Shown: positions 52,346-61,515, counted from the stretch's first letter. The stretch: DNA of 64,000 nt from Myxococcales bacterium (GCA_013297655.1 JAAFHV010000003.1:1-64000); one strand, 5' to 3'. Notes: generated from the sequence alone by a model not told the origin. Numbers and translations are program-made.

Positions 52346-54748
52346 ATGAGCGCGGAGGGGTTGCCGGCGGGTCGGGGAGCGGGATGGGCGGAGCAGTGCC
52401 TCGTCGGCCTCGCGGCCATGCGCTCTCGCCTCGCGACCGCGCCGACCCTCGAGGAGGCGATCGCGGTGGCCGCAGACTCGCTCGTCGCGGTCGGCGTGCC
52501 TCTCGTCCTCGTCTTTGCTCCCCCCGAGCTTGGCGGCGAGCTTCTCCACGGTCGTTGCGGCGGGGCCGCGGTGGCCCCGAGCTCGTTCCACGGCGTGACG
52601 TTTCTGTCCAACGCGTCGACACCATCGAACCACCCGTGCCCGGTTCGGAGTCTCCCCGAAGACCTCCGCGCGGCGCTGCGTGCGCTCCCGTCGGAGCCTT
52701 GCGATGGTGTCTACGTCGTACCGGTAACGTCGGGAACAGCCGCATTCGCGGCCACCTTCATGTTCGGCGTGCCCGCGCCGATGACGGGCGACCCCGCGTA
52801 CTCCGCGTTCGCGAGCTTGGTCGCGGCCGAGGTCGCGCGCCTGCCACGGCTCGTCGACGACGGTCGTAAATCCGATATGCGCGTTTCTGCGCATCGCGCG
52901 GCGGAGGGCTCCGCCGTGTTCCATCGCGACGTGGTGACCCAGGCGCCGGTCGCCATTTGCATGCTACACGGACCCGAGCACACCACGTCGCTCGCAAACG
53001 AGCAGCTCGTCGCCCTCTTCGCGCGGGAGGTCGGCGCGGTCCCCTTCGCGCGTCTCTTCGCCGACGACGACGCCGACGAGATCGGCGCGCTCCTCGACCG
53101 CGCATACGCCTCCGACGCGGTGACCGTCGCCAACGAAATTCGGGTCGAGCGGGGCGACCGTACCCTCTTCGTGAACCTCGCCTGCGCTCCCTACCGTGAC
53201 AGCGCGGGCCTCGTCTCGGGGTTGCTCGTCGCCGCGACCGACGTGACCGAGACCGTCAATGCGAGGGTCAACGTCGAGCGTCTCGCGGACCTCCTCCAGC
53301 GCGGCGAGGCTCGCCTCCAACAGGCACTCGTCGCCGCCGACGCGGGCACCTGGGAGCTCGATTTGTTCTCCGGGCGCGAGTCCGCCGACGGTCGTTATCG
53401 CGAGCTTCTCGGGGTCTCGCCGACGGGTCCACTGCCCGAAGATCTCGGCGCGATACACCCCGAGGACCGCCCACGGGTGCGCGCTGCCGAGGCGCGCGCG
53501 CTCGACCGCCTCGAAGGCCTCCTCGTCGAGTTCCGGCCCCTCGCGAACCCTTCCCGTTGGATAGAGCTCCGTGGCGAGATGATGCAGGGGCCCAAGGCTC
53601 GCTCGGCGCGCCTCGTCGGGATCGCGGTCGACGTCACTCCGCGTAAGCACGCCGAGACGGCGCGCGCCGAGCTGCTCGTCGCGACCGCGCAGGCAAAGCG
53701 TGCCTTCGAACGACTCGGCGAGACCGTGCCTCAGCAACTCTGGACGGCGCGGCCAGATGGGCTCCTCGATTTCGTCAATGCACGAGTCACCGAGTATTTC
53801 GGTGCGTCGGCCGAAGCGATGCTCGCGGCGGGGTGGAAGGACTTCGTGCACCCCGAAGACGTGGACCACGTGCTCGAGAAGTGGGTTCACTCGCTTACGA
53901 GCGGCGAGCCCTACGACCTCGAGTTCCGTCTTCGCGGCCCCGACGGTGCCTATCGTTGGCACCTCGCCCGCGCGGTGCCCTTCCGCGACGAGGGCGGCTC
54001 GATCACGAAGTGGTTCGGAACCAACACCGACATCGACGAGCTCAAACGTACCCGCGAAGAGCTCGAGCGCCGCACGAGCTACGAGCAACACCTGATCGGG
54101 ATCGTGAGCCACGACCTGCGCGGACCACTCCACAGCATCGGGCTCGCGACGGGCCTACTTCACACACTCCCGGATCTGCCGCCCGCAGCGGCTCGACCTA
54201 TCCGCGCCATCGAAACATCCGCGCAGCGCGCGTCTCGTCTCGTCCGTGACATCCTCGATTTCACGCGCGCTCGCCTCGTAGGAGGCATCCCGATAGACGC
54301 CCGCCCGTTCGACCTTCGGGAGGTCCTCGAGCCGGCCGTAAGCCAGGCGATCGACGGCTTCCCCGGTCGCCGCGTCGACATCCGCGTAGAGGGCGAGCTG
54401 CACGGTCGTTGGGACGGTGATCGCGTCTCCCAAGTGCTGCAAAACGGGCTCACCAACGCACTTCGCTACAGCACCCCCGGCAGCGTCGTGCATCTCTCGG
54501 CTCATGGCCGCGCGACCGACGTCGAGCTCGTCGTCGCGAACTCTGGCCCACCGATCGCGAGCGACGTGCTCGCGAAGGTATTTCAACCGATGACACGCGG
54601 CACGGACGAGAGCTCGAAGGGACACCGCGGTGTAGGCCTCGGCCTCTTCATCGTTCGCGAGATCGTAGCCGCCCACGGTGGCTCCGTTCGGCTCTTGTCC
54701 GACGAGAGTGGCACTCGACTCGTCGTCACGCTCCCCCGTGAGCGCTGA
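52346..54748 (+). CDS. PAS-domain soluble histidine kinase
   Basis: 800 residues from ATG 52346, chosen for AAGGAA five bases upstream. The first ~190 residues are GAF-like. Three PAS regions follow: about 205-320 (ending AATDVTETVNA), 330-440 (GTWELDLFSG, IAVDVTPRKHAE) and 455-575 (PDGLLDFVNARV, then FGTNTDIDELKRTREEL). HisKA has its His near residue 588 in IVSHDLRGPLH. N box QNGLTNALRY and G2 VGLGLFI follow. No membrane helix and no receiver. It should sense several signals in the cytoplasm. The HisKA/ATPase part resembles the kinase at 49138 (LAHDLRAPLN vs VSHDLRGPLH, FTRARL-GG shared). Confidence 0.9.
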   Translation: MSAEGLPAGRGAGWAEQCLVGLAAMRSRLATAPTLEEAIAVAADSLVAVGVPLVLVFAPPELGGELLHGRCGGAAVAPSSFHGVTFLSNASTPSNHPCPVRSLPEDLRAALRALPSEPCDGVYVVPVTSGTAAFAATFMFGVPAPMTGDPAYSAFASLVAAEVARLPRLVDDGRKSDMRVSAHRAAEGSAVFHRDVVTQAPVAICMLHGPEHTTSLANEQLVALFAREVGAVPFARLFADDDADEIGALLDRAYASDAVTVANEIRVERGDRTLFVNLACAPYRDSAGLVSGLLVAATDVTETVNARVNVERLADLLQRGEARLQQALVAADAGTWELDLFSGRESADGRYRELLGVSPTGPLPEDLGAIHPEDRPRVRAAEARALDRLEGLLVEFRPLANPSRWIELRGEMMQGPKARSARLVGIAVDVTPRKHAETARAELLVATAQAKRAFERLGETVPQQLWTARPDGLLDFVNARVTEYFGASAEAMLAAGWKDFVHPEDVDHVLEKWVHSLTSGEPYDLEFRLRGPDGAYRWHLARAVPFRDEGGSITKWFGTNTDIDELKRTREELERRTSYEQHLIGIVSHDLRGPLHSIGLATGLLHTLPDLPPAAARPIRAIETSAQRASRLVRDILDFTRARLVGGIPIDARPFDLREVLEPAVSQAIDGFPGRRVDIRVEGELHGRWDGDRVSQVLQNGLTNALRYSTPGSVVHLSAHGRATDVELVVANSGPPIASDVLAKVFQPMTRGTDESSKGHRGVGLGLFIVREIVAAHGGSVRLLSDESGTRLVVTLPRER

Positions 54749-54939
54749 GTGTCGTGGTTCCCTCCCTGGTTCGATAGTCGCTTCGAGCGACCACGGTCCG
54801 CCTCGCGCGCCGCAGCCGTTCGCTTTCTGCCCGAACAGCGAACGACCCACCGGGGCCGCTCGTCCTGACGAGGGACGTCCCTCGGAAGTCCTGTCGACGA
54901 ACGGGAGTAAATCGGCTGGCTGCGAGGTAAGCTCCGCGC

Positions 54940-56361
54940 ATGTCGATCGGACCGCGGTCAAAGCCTCTGCATGAATGCCTTCGGGTCGGATTCCTCGCCT
55001 ACGCCATCGTGGCCTGTCGCACCAAAGGCAAAGAAGCACCGTTCGACGCGACGACACCGTCTACGCCATCCGCGTCCGCGACCGCGGCCTCGTCGGCGGC
55101 GCCGGCGCCGCAGCGCGAGCTCGTGTTCCCGCCCGCGGGCGCCCCGGGGCCTGCCTACGTGAGGACCGGGCGCGGCATCGCGGTCGTGGCGGTCGATGGC
55201 TCGACGGCAGAGATCCGCAACGACGACGTTCACGCGCTCCGCCTCGGCGCTGACGGACACGCCTACTTCGACACGTGGGAATACAAGCAAGACACGGCGA
55301 AGATTTACCGCTTGGACGGCGCGAAGCCGGTGCTCGTCGCCTCGGTGAAGAAGTACGACATATCCACTTTTGCAGTCGCGAGCGACGGCACCGTGTTCGC
55401 CGCCGCGCACCACGACGAGCTCCATACGATTCGCGCGGGCAAGTCGACCGTCGAGACGTTGACCGACTCCAAAGGCATCAAGGCGCTAGCCACCACGGAA
55501 GAGAGCCTCGTTCTTCAGGACGTAGGTGGCTTCCGTGCGCGCGCTCTCGGCAGCACTGGTGCCGCCTGGAAACGTATCGAGAAGCCCGACGTCTTCGGCT
55601 CCGACGTCGTGTGCACCGCACCGAACGCCATCTGGGCTTCGGAGGTGGCGAAGAACGTGCACCGGTTCGATGCGACGAAAGGCGCCTTCGAGAGCTACGC
55701 AGTGACGGACGAGAAAATTGGGCGGTGCCGCGCCTCTGGCAACGGCCTCGCGGCAGTGAACATCTACGACAGCGGGACCCGACTCTGGCACGACTACCTC
55801 TTGATCGACGCGACGGGAGCGAGCAAGCGGGGGGCGCTCGCGCACGGGATGAACCCCGAAGCGAGCGCGCTGGACGACGGAGGGCGCACGTGGTCCGTCT
55901 TCGACGGGAAGCTCTCCGTCATATCGGCCAAGGACGCCGTAATCACGACCTTCGAGCCTGCCACCGTCGCCCACCTTCGTTATCTGATGTCCGGCGACAA
56001 CGCGATCGCCGTCGTCGGCGCGGGGCCGGCACTCCCGACTCCGTCCGCCCAAAAGACGATGACGGTCAAAGGCAAGTTGGTTCGTGGTCAGGCGCTCGCG
56101 AACACCAAGATCGAGCTCTGTCCGTTCCCTCGCACGACGGCCTACAGCGGCGGCTCGCCATGCACCGACGGGGGGCGCTCCGCTTATGCGACCACGACGG
56201 ACGCCGCGGGCGCATTTTCGATGGAGGTGCCAGTAGAGCACTACGGGGTTTCGTACTTCGACCGACGATGGACCGTGCTCGGAGACACGTTCGTCGACCC
56301 GAAGGAGCCCACGACCGCGGCAAAGGGCACCGTCGATTTGGGGACGATCCGCCTGAAATAG
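54940..56361 (+). CDS. Probable lipoprotein with beta-propeller-like domain
   Basis: 473 residues. A hydrophobic N-terminal segment ends at IVACR, a plausible lipobox (Cys near 26), then an Ala/Ser/Pro linker. Residues 70-350 show repeated short beta blades (GRGIAVVAVDGS, ISTFAVASDGTVFAAA, APNAIWASEV) like a six-bladed propeller. The end (about 365-473) reads as a carboxypeptidase-regulatory-like beta sandwich (MTVKGKLVRGQALANTKIEL by position, then DAAGAFSMEVP). Probably an outer-surface binding protein. No enzyme motif recognised. Confidence 0.75.
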   Translation: MSIGPRSKPLHECLRVGFLAYAIVACRTKGKEAPFDATTPSTPSASATAASSAAPAPQRELVFPPAGAPGPAYVRTGRGIAVVAVDGSTAEIRNDDVHALRLGADGHAYFDTWEYKQDTAKIYRLDGAKPVLVASVKKYDISTFAVASDGTVFAAAHHDELHTIRAGKSTVETLTDSKGIKALATTEESLVLQDVGGFRARALGSTGAAWKRIEKPDVFGSDVVCTAPNAIWASEVAKNVHRFDATKGAFESYAVTDEKIGRCRASGNGLAAVNIYDSGTRLWHDYLLIDATGASKRGALAHGMNPEASALDDGGRTWSVFDGKLSVISAKDAVITTFEPATVAHLRYLMSGDNAIAVVGAGPALPTPSAQKTMTVKGKLVRGQALANTKIELCPFPRTTAYSGGSPCTDGGRSAYATTTDAAGAFSMEVPVEHYGVSYFDRRWTVLGDTFVDPKEPTTAAKGTVDLGTIRLK

Positions 56362-56535
56362 GCGCTTGGACGGCGCAGCAGGCCTCCGCGCTCGCCGAGG
56401 TGTCGGCGGCCGCTACGCGCGTGCTCTCGCGCGACGTCGCACACGCTCCGGGGCAAAAGAGCGTCGCTCCCTCCGAACGGCTCCTCCGCGCGCGGGCAAC
56501 GAGCGCCGCTGGACGCCGTCGAGTTCGGTCTTGGT

Positions 56536-56551
56536 TGGCCACCCTCTTGCA
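56536..56551 (+). promoter_or_regulatory. Sigma54-like promoter for the hemerythrin gene
   Basis: TGGCCAC-N4-TTGCA has GG-N10-GC (GG 56537, GC 56549) with a perfect -12 block; 5 of 8 other consensus positions. Predicted start near 56562, 23 bases before the ATG. Confidence 0.5.
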
Positions 56552-56584
56552 ATGAGTGGCCAATTCATCCGCAGGAGGAACCCC

Positions 56585-57157
56585 ATGAAAGCGACCAGTC
56601 TTCTCGAGAAACAACACCGCACCGTCGAGGCCATCTTCAAGAAGCTCGAGAGTGGGAAGTCCGATCCGTCGCCGCTCGTCGAACAGCTCGCGAACGCGCT
56701 CGCCGCGCACATGGCGATCGAGCAGGAGATCTTCTACCCCGCCGTTCGCGAGGTCGACGAGGACCTCGTCCTCGAAGCTTTCGAGGAGCACTCGATCGCC
56801 GAGATTGGCATCAAGCGGCTCCTCGCGACCGACCCGAAGCACGCCTCGTTCAGCGCGCGGGTCACGACGTGCAAGGAGCTCATCGAGCACCACGTCGAAG
56901 AAGAGGAGCAAGAGCTCTTTCCCAAGGTGGAGAAGAAGCTGGGCGAGGCAAAGCTCCTCGAGCTCGGGAAGGCGATGAAAGCTCGCTTCGACGAGGTCGA
57001 GGCGGCTGGCTTCAAGGCGTCCGTGCCGGCGGGCTTCGCCAAGACATCGGCTGACGTTGCACAGCCCACCGCGCCCGCGAAAGCCAAAGCCTCGGCGAAG
57101 GCGGGGCAAAGCAACGGCAAGGCTCGAGCAGCGACGACTCGCGAAGCGCGCTCCTGA
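56585..57157 (+). CDS. Hemerythrin-like protein
   Basis: 190 residues from ATG 56585 with GGAGG six bases upstream. The di-iron ligand pattern is seen in four helices: EKQHRTVEAIF (His), ALAAHMAIEQEIFYP (His, Glu), FEEHSIAEIGI (His) and EHHVEEEEQELFP (His, Glu). This is the HHE-type hemerythrin domain (about 1-140). The C-terminal 50 residues are Ala/Lys-rich and may bind DNA or be disordered. Hemerythrins bind oxygen or NO. With a sigma54-like promoter it may belong to the energy-stress regulon. Confidence 0.92.
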   Translation: MKATSLLEKQHRTVEAIFKKLESGKSDPSPLVEQLANALAAHMAIEQEIFYPAVREVDEDLVLEAFEEHSIAEIGIKRLLATDPKHASFSARVTTCKELIEHHVEEEEQELFPKVEKKLGEAKLLELGKAMKARFDEVEAAGFKASVPAGFAKTSADVAQPTAPAKAKASAKAGQSNGKARAATTREARS

Positions 57158-57180
57158 CGAGCGGCGACGAGCGGTACGAC

Positions 57181-57216
57181 GAGAAAGCCGGCGGGACGAA
57201 CCGCCGGCTTTCTCGT
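57181..57216 (+). terminator. Intrinsic terminator after hemerythrin
   Basis: A perfect 14-base stem (57181-57194 with 57201-57214) closes a six-base loop, then GTTTCT. It lies 24 bases after the hemerythrin stop. Confidence 0.8.
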
Positions 57217-57492
57217 TTCTGCATCGTTGCCATTCACGCCTGCGCGCCGAAGGGCAGCGTCGGGACGACAAAAGAGAGCCGTGAGCCCCTATACCCTCTT
57301 CGTCCTAGGCAACTTTTTGCGCCGACGACAGGTCGTCCACGGTTGTCTTTCGTCGGGCGCCAGCGCCAGGGAACGGCGCACCATATCCCCCCATTCGACA
57401 TGGGGACAGGCGGACAAAGCTGGCGCGGGGCCCGCGATGGAGCCCCGAAAAGGAGACCGGCCCCTCGCGGAGCCGGCTATGTCGACGTGCGC
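57215..57492. other. 278-base gap between convergent transcripts
   Basis: No gene supported. It ends with a hairpin that terminates the DUF3618 operon from the other side. Confidence 0.5.
57447..57477 (-). terminator. Terminator of the DUF3618 operon
   Basis: On the minus strand CCGGCTC and GGGCCGG (57470-57476 and 57457-57463, one T-G pair) form a stem followed by TCTCCTTTTC. It lies 16 bases after the DUF3618 stop. Confidence 0.65.
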
Positions 57493-58860
57493 TCAGGCTT
57501 CGCTGGACTGGGCGAGTGCACCCTTCACGTTTTGGGCCGCGTCCTCGCCCATGTGCTGAACCGTCTCGAGTGCACCATGAGCGACCTGCTTCGCGTTGAC
57601 GAGGAACTGGTCGCGCGCTTCGCCGAGGAGCGCGTCCTCGCGATTGGTTCGCGGGAGCGCCATGCCGAGCAGCGCACCGGCAGCGAGCACCGCCGCTCCG
57701 ACGGCGAGCGGGTTATCCATGTAGGCGCCCTCGGCGGCACGCTCGGCGCGGCGCGCTTGGCGGGGAACCTCGTGCGCGACGTCCGAGACCGTGCTCGCGA
57801 CGCGCTCGTATGCGCGCCCGCCAGCGTCGGTCGCGTCGTGCCAGAGGTGCGACGAGGTCTCCGCTGCGTCGTGCGCCAAGTGCGACACGCCGTCGGCGGC
57901 GCGGTGAGCGATGCTGCTCGCCTGGTCGCGGACGTCGTGCGCAAGGTTGCTCACGCCGTCGGCGGCTTGACCGAGAGTCGACGCGGTTGCTTCTTTCGCC
58001 TTTCGGAGCGCGCTTCCAGCCGCGTCGGTCGCGTCGTGTGCGAGGTCACTCACGCGGTGCTGAACGCCGGAGAGCGCCTGGCCAGCGGCGTCGACCGCGC
58101 CGCCGATGCCCGACGTGCTTCCAGCCATCTCCGAACGACCGCGGCCGCCCTGTGTCGGGTAGTAGCTTTCGCTGTCGCGACCGTAACTACGGCCTTCGCC
58201 GCGGTCGAACGAGCGACCACCACGATCGCCGGCGCCGTTACCGCTACGACGCTGCGATGCGGTGCTGCTGCGGTTCATGAGCAGCCACGCGAGACCAATG
58301 CCCATGAGCGCCGCGGGAATGGGGTTCTGACGGACGGTATCGACGAGGGTATCTTTCGAGGTGTTCATGGCGTCTCCTGCTTGAGTGGCGAAATCTTCTA
58401 GTTTTCCGAGGGTTGCCGCGCGCGCCGAGGTCTTGGCGTCTACGATGGCCTGCTTGACGTCTTGTTTCACGGCGTCCTTGGCCGCGATGACGTCTTCTTT
58501 TACGGAGTCTTTCAGGGCGATGACGTCTCGCTTGACGGACGCGCTGATCGCAATGGCGTCTTCCTTGACTGCCACTTTTGCGTTTTCGATGACCTCGTTG
58601 ACGGCCACCTTCGCGTCTTTTATCTCCTCTTTGAGGATCGCTTTCACCTCGAGGAGCTCCTCTCGGACGGCTGCCTTGACGTGCTTCTCGACGTTCTCGA
58701 GCTCGTTCGCCGCCTTGTCGCGCAGGTCTTGGGGATTCAGCTTCTCTTCGAGGGCCTGAATCGTTCCCGACATTTGCGTACGTGTACGGTCGACGTCTTC
58801 TCGAAGCGCGACGACGCGCGCGTCGTCCGTCATCGAATCGTTCGCTTTGGTGTCGCTCAT
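57493..58860 (-). CDS. DUF3618-domain protein with LEA-like helical repeats
   Basis: 455 residues from ATG 58860, overlapping the holin-X stop as ATGA. An N-terminal DUF3618 element (VDRTRTQMSGTIQALEEKLNP by position 23-43) precedes a long amphipathic repeat (VKEDVIAAKDAVKQDVKQAI). A membrane helix (LMGIGLAWLLM) lies near 190-200. The second half repeats Ala/His/Asp/Gly-rich amphipathic units (SNLAHDVRDQA, SHLAHDAAET) and ends with a second hydrophobic helix (AVGAAVLAAGALLGMAL). DUF3618 proteins accompany holin-X membrane proteins in many soil bacteria and are thought to be envelope stress proteins. Confidence 0.88.
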   Translation of the reverse strand: MSDTKANDSMTDDARVVALREDVDRTRTQMSGTIQALEEKLNPQDLRDKAANELENVEKHVKAAVREELLEVKAILKEEIKDAKVAVNEVIENAKVAVKEDAIAISASVKRDVIALKDSVKEDVIAAKDAVKQDVKQAIVDAKTSARAATLGKLEDFATQAGDAMNTSKDTLVDTVRQNPIPAALMGIGLAWLLMNRSSTASQRRSGNGAGDRGGRSFDRGEGRSYGRDSESYYPTQGGRGRSEMAGSTSGIGGAVDAAGQALSGVQHRVSDLAHDATDAAGSALRKAKEATASTLGQAADGVSNLAHDVRDQASSIAHRAADGVSHLAHDAAETSSHLWHDATDAGGRAYERVASTVSDVAHEVPRQARRAERAAEGAYMDNPLAVGAAVLAAGALLGMALPRTNREDALLGEARDQFLVNAKQVAHGALETVQHMGEDAAQNVKGALAQSSEA

Positions 58861-59273
58861 GGCGTGTCCTCTCTCGGCCAAATGTCGCCGGCCGCAGATG
58901 GCAGCTTGGCGACCTCTTTCAGGCTCGCGATGGTTTGTTGGGGAAGCGGGTCGACGGTGCGGAGTCGCGCGAGGCCGCTCGCGACGAGCACTGCCGCGAG
59001 CACGGTCCAGATCGCGCTGACGACGAGGCAGGCCGCCCACAGCGGGATCACCTGCCCGAGGGCGACGATCGCCGCGGCGCCGACGCCGAGGAGGGCGGCG
59101 AGGCCCACGCCCGCGCCAACCAGGACCATGGACGCGCTCACCGCGACAGTCTTCGCTTTGACGGTCATCTCGGCGCGAGCGAGCGTCAGCTCTTGCCGCA
59201 CGAGGACTCCGCTCTCGCCGACGAGAGTCTTTAGGAGCGCGCCGACGGACGGCTCCGCGGCCGGCGCGTCCAT
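58857..59273 (-). CDS. Holin-X family (superfamily III) membrane protein
   Basis: 138 residues from ATG 59273, one base inside the previous stop (TGATG). The pattern VGALLKTLVGESGVLVRQELTLARAEM (by position), then two hydrophobic helices (about 45-70 and 78-100), is that of the phage_holin_3_6/Holin-X family. Despite the name, family members are usually housekeeping envelope proteins next to DUF3618 genes, as here. There is no phage context. Middle gene of a three-gene operon. Confidence 0.88.
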   Translation of the reverse strand: MDAPAAEPSVGALLKTLVGESGVLVRQELTLARAEMTVKAKTVAVSASMVLVGAGVGLAALLGVGAAAIVALGQVIPLWAACLVVSAIWTVLAAVLVASGLARLRTVDPLPQQTIASLKEVAKLPSAAGDIWPREDTP

Positions 59274-60250
59274 CACGAGCCTACCGGTTTGCCGCCGCTG
59301 CTCTTGCCGTCGGCTCCGGCATCTTTGGCTCCGTGGCCGCCCGCCACGATCGGAGCGCTCGGCCCTGCCTTCTCCTGCGGCGCGGCGCCCTGATTTGCAC
59401 CGAGGTTGGCCTTACCCTTGTCGTCGCCCACACCGCGGCTCGAGCCTTGCTGCGAGCCGGGGGTCGTCGAGCCGCTCCCTTGGACGTCGGCGCTCTTCGT
59501 GCCCGAGGCCTTTTGGTCCGCGCCGCTCGCGGGCTTCGCCCCGCCCCCCCACGCCGAGCCGCCTTGCGCTCCGAACGGAGAGGTTTGTCGCTGCGCGCGA
59601 TCGTTGCCATTCCCAATTTGGCTTTGGCTATTCCCGTTGCGGCTCTGGGCCTCGACCTGGGAGGCGCCGGAGGGGCGGTCGTAACGTTGCTGTTGGCGGC
59701 CTTGCTGCCCGCCGTTCTGACCGCGCGATTGGCCATACGACCCGTTGCCGCCCGCGGGCTGGGAGGCCTTCAGGAAACGACCACCGAGGAGACCGAGAGC
59801 GAAAGCACCGCCCAGGAAGAGCGCAGGCTCGCGACGCGCGAAGTCCTCCACGTCGCGCGCGACCTCGCCCATGCTCTTCTTCTCGAAGTAGGCCGAAGCG
59901 CGCTCGACTTGATCGGCGGCACCTTCGATGTACGGGACGAGCGCCGGTGCGATCGCAGTTCCTTCCGCCTTGTTCCCACTCGTGCTCACTCGGCGAAGCG
60001 CGTCGGCGACGCCGCCGAGGCCCTCGACGACACGACCCTTTTGTGAGTCGAGCTGGCCTTCGACCGCCTGCTTTGCGTCGCCCGCGACGCCAGTGGCGAG
60101 GTCTTTCAGCCCATCCGTGAGCTGGCCCGCATCTTTCACGAGACCTTGCTTCAGGTCATCGAGTCCCTTGTCCGTGGTTTCGGCGCCGCCATTCTTGGGG
60201 CTGGTTGCGGACATTTCCTTCGAGCTCTGAGAAGACGACTGCTGACCCAT
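59273..60250 (-). CDS. Envelope protein with one membrane helix and Gly/Gln/Ser-rich tail
   Basis: 325 residues from ATG 60250 (GAGG six bases upstream). Residues 1-150 are helical (GLDDLKQGLVKDAGQL, VVEGLGGVADALRRV). FARREPALFLGGAFALGLLGGRFL (near 135-160 by position) is the membrane-anchor signature shared with DUF3618-type nutrient-deprivation proteins. The second half is low-complexity Gly/Gln/Ser/Asn and probably disordered. First gene of the operon with holin-X and DUF3618. A sigma54-like promoter lies about 95 bases upstream of the ATG. Confidence 0.82.
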   Translation of the reverse strand: MGQQSSSQSSKEMSATSPKNGGAETTDKGLDDLKQGLVKDAGQLTDGLKDLATGVAGDAKQAVEGQLDSQKGRVVEGLGGVADALRRVSTSGNKAEGTAIAPALVPYIEGAADQVERASAYFEKKSMGEVARDVEDFARREPALFLGGAFALGLLGGRFLKASQPAGGNGSYGQSRGQNGGQQGRQQQRYDRPSGASQVEAQSRNGNSQSQIGNGNDRAQRQTSPFGAQGGSAWGGGAKPASGADQKASGTKSADVQGSGSTTPGSQQGSSRGVGDDKGKANLGANQGAAPQEKAGPSAPIVAGGHGAKDAGADGKSSGGKPVGS

Positions 60251-60633
60251 GTTGGACCTCTTTCACGGCAATAGGGAGCCCCCGTCCGGCTTCGACGAAG
60301 CGCGCGGGGACGTACGAGCAGCGCCTTTCGGCTCACTCGTTGCGCGGAGGCCTATTGCAACGCACATGCCGCCGTTCTCGGCGCGGAGCACCGTCGAAAT
60401 CCGCGATCGGGCCGCGCACGCTCATGCTCTTACGCCCCACACGTGACGTTTGCGGTCTACTCCGCACGACGCGGAACGCGGAACGTCGCACACGGACGAG
60501 GAAATACCTTCGTATCGAGTAAGGCTACGCCACATATCCGTGTACGCGCCGGGGCGCCTTCGTACCCGACGGTCGCGTGGCCCGGCGAGGACGGGCGGGT
60601 TCTGGACCGGCGGGCGACTCGGAGAACGAAGAA
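60251..60633. other. 383-base gap upstream of the DUF3618 operon
   Basis: Holds the sigma54-like element at 60356-60371. No gene supported; the LysR gene ends at its right edge. Confidence 0.5.
60356..60371 (-). promoter_or_regulatory. Sigma54-like promoter for the DUF3618/holin-X operon
   Basis: Minus-strand CGGCATG-N4-TTGCA has GG-N10-GC and 6 of 8 other consensus positions, with a perfect -12. Predicted start near 60345 gives a ~95-base leader. Confidence 0.55.
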
Positions 60634-61515
60634 CTACTCGGATTCGAGGTTCTCCCGCGCATTGGCGACGAGCTTCTCCACTGCCGAGTGCGTCACCTCT
60701 ACCGCGTCGTCGGCGTGATAGACCGCGTGGATGCTCGATTGTGGACGAATGGCCGCGATACGCTTCACTTGCCCGCGCTTGATTCGTTCGCGAGCGACGC
60801 TGTGGGGCACGAACGCGACGAAGCCCCCCCGCACGACCGCCTCGAGCATGAGAAAGGCATCGTCCAGCTCCGCGGCGATCGAGGGTCGGAGCCCCTTCTC
60901 TTTGAGGAAGGAATCCACCTCCCAGTGGTAGGCGGACGAGGACCGGTATTCCAAGAGGGCGAGGTCGCTCCAGTCCTCGCGCGGCTCGATACCCGGCGCG
61001 CAAATCGCGACTAAGCTCGGTTGGTGAAGCACGGAAACCTCCAATCCCGAAGTCGCGATCGGGAGCGGCTCCGATTCACCTATGACGAGGTCGAGCTCGT
61101 GGTTCCTGAGCTCACGGAGGAGGTCGCCGAAGTCGCCGCTCCTGATCGACGGGCGGCATCGCTCGATGGTCAGTACGGGCATGAGAAAATCCGCGGCGAT
61201 CGTGCGTGAAATCGCGGCGCTCACCCCTACGCGTAGCGCGAGCTTGGTCGGCTCTTCGCCCTGCCCGAGTGCCTCGGCGAGGCGCTCTCCGGCGAGGAAC
61301 ATCGCCTTCGTATGCTCGAACGCGTCGCGCCCCGCTTGCGTGAGCCGTAACCCCGCGGCGGTGCGCTCGAAGAGCTTCAGCGACAGCTTCTTCTCGAGCA
61401 ACCGAACCTGCTCGCTGACCGTGGGCTGCGTCACCCCGAGGCGCTCCGCGGCCCCTTTCACGGAGCCCTCCGAGGCCGTTACGTGGAAGTAGTAGACGTG
61501 ATTGAAGTTGATCAC
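60634..61515 (-). CDS. LysR-family regulator, NhaR-like
   Basis: 293 residues. The N-terminal winged helix-turn-helix reads NHVYYFHVTASEGSVKGAAERLGVTQPTVSEQV (positions 5-37, not quoted further) and EKKLSLKLFER, which is closest to NhaR and related regulators. The C-terminal effector domain has two alpha/beta lobes (GESEPLPI, AICAPG). NhaR responds to sodium and regulates envelope or Na+/H+ genes; that function is suggested only by family. It is divergent from the trehalose enzyme gene with 345 bases between and may control it. Confidence 0.9.
   Translation of the reverse strand: MINFNHVYYFHVTASEGSVKGAAERLGVTQPTVSEQVRLLEKKLSLKLFERTAAGLRLTQAGRDAFEHTKAMFLAGERLAEALGQGEEPTKLALRVGVSAAISRTIAADFLMPVLTIERCRPSIRSGDFGDLLRELRNHELDLVIGESEPLPIATSGLEVSVLHQPSLVAICAPGIEPREDWSDLALLEYRSSSAYHWEVDSFLKEKGLRPSIAAELDDAFLMLEAVVRGGFVAFVPHSVARERIKRGQVKRIAAIRPQSSIHAVYHADDAVEVTHSAVEKLVANARENLESE

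Noticed and set aside
58857-59273. Prophage lysis holin
   Set aside because: The family name is misleading; there are no phage genes near and the neighbour is a DUF3618 gene, the usual housekeeping context.
60268-60281. Second GG-N10-GC upstream of the DUF3618 operon
   Set aside because: The -24 block is weak and the predicted start is only 6 bases before the ATG; the element at 60356 is much better.
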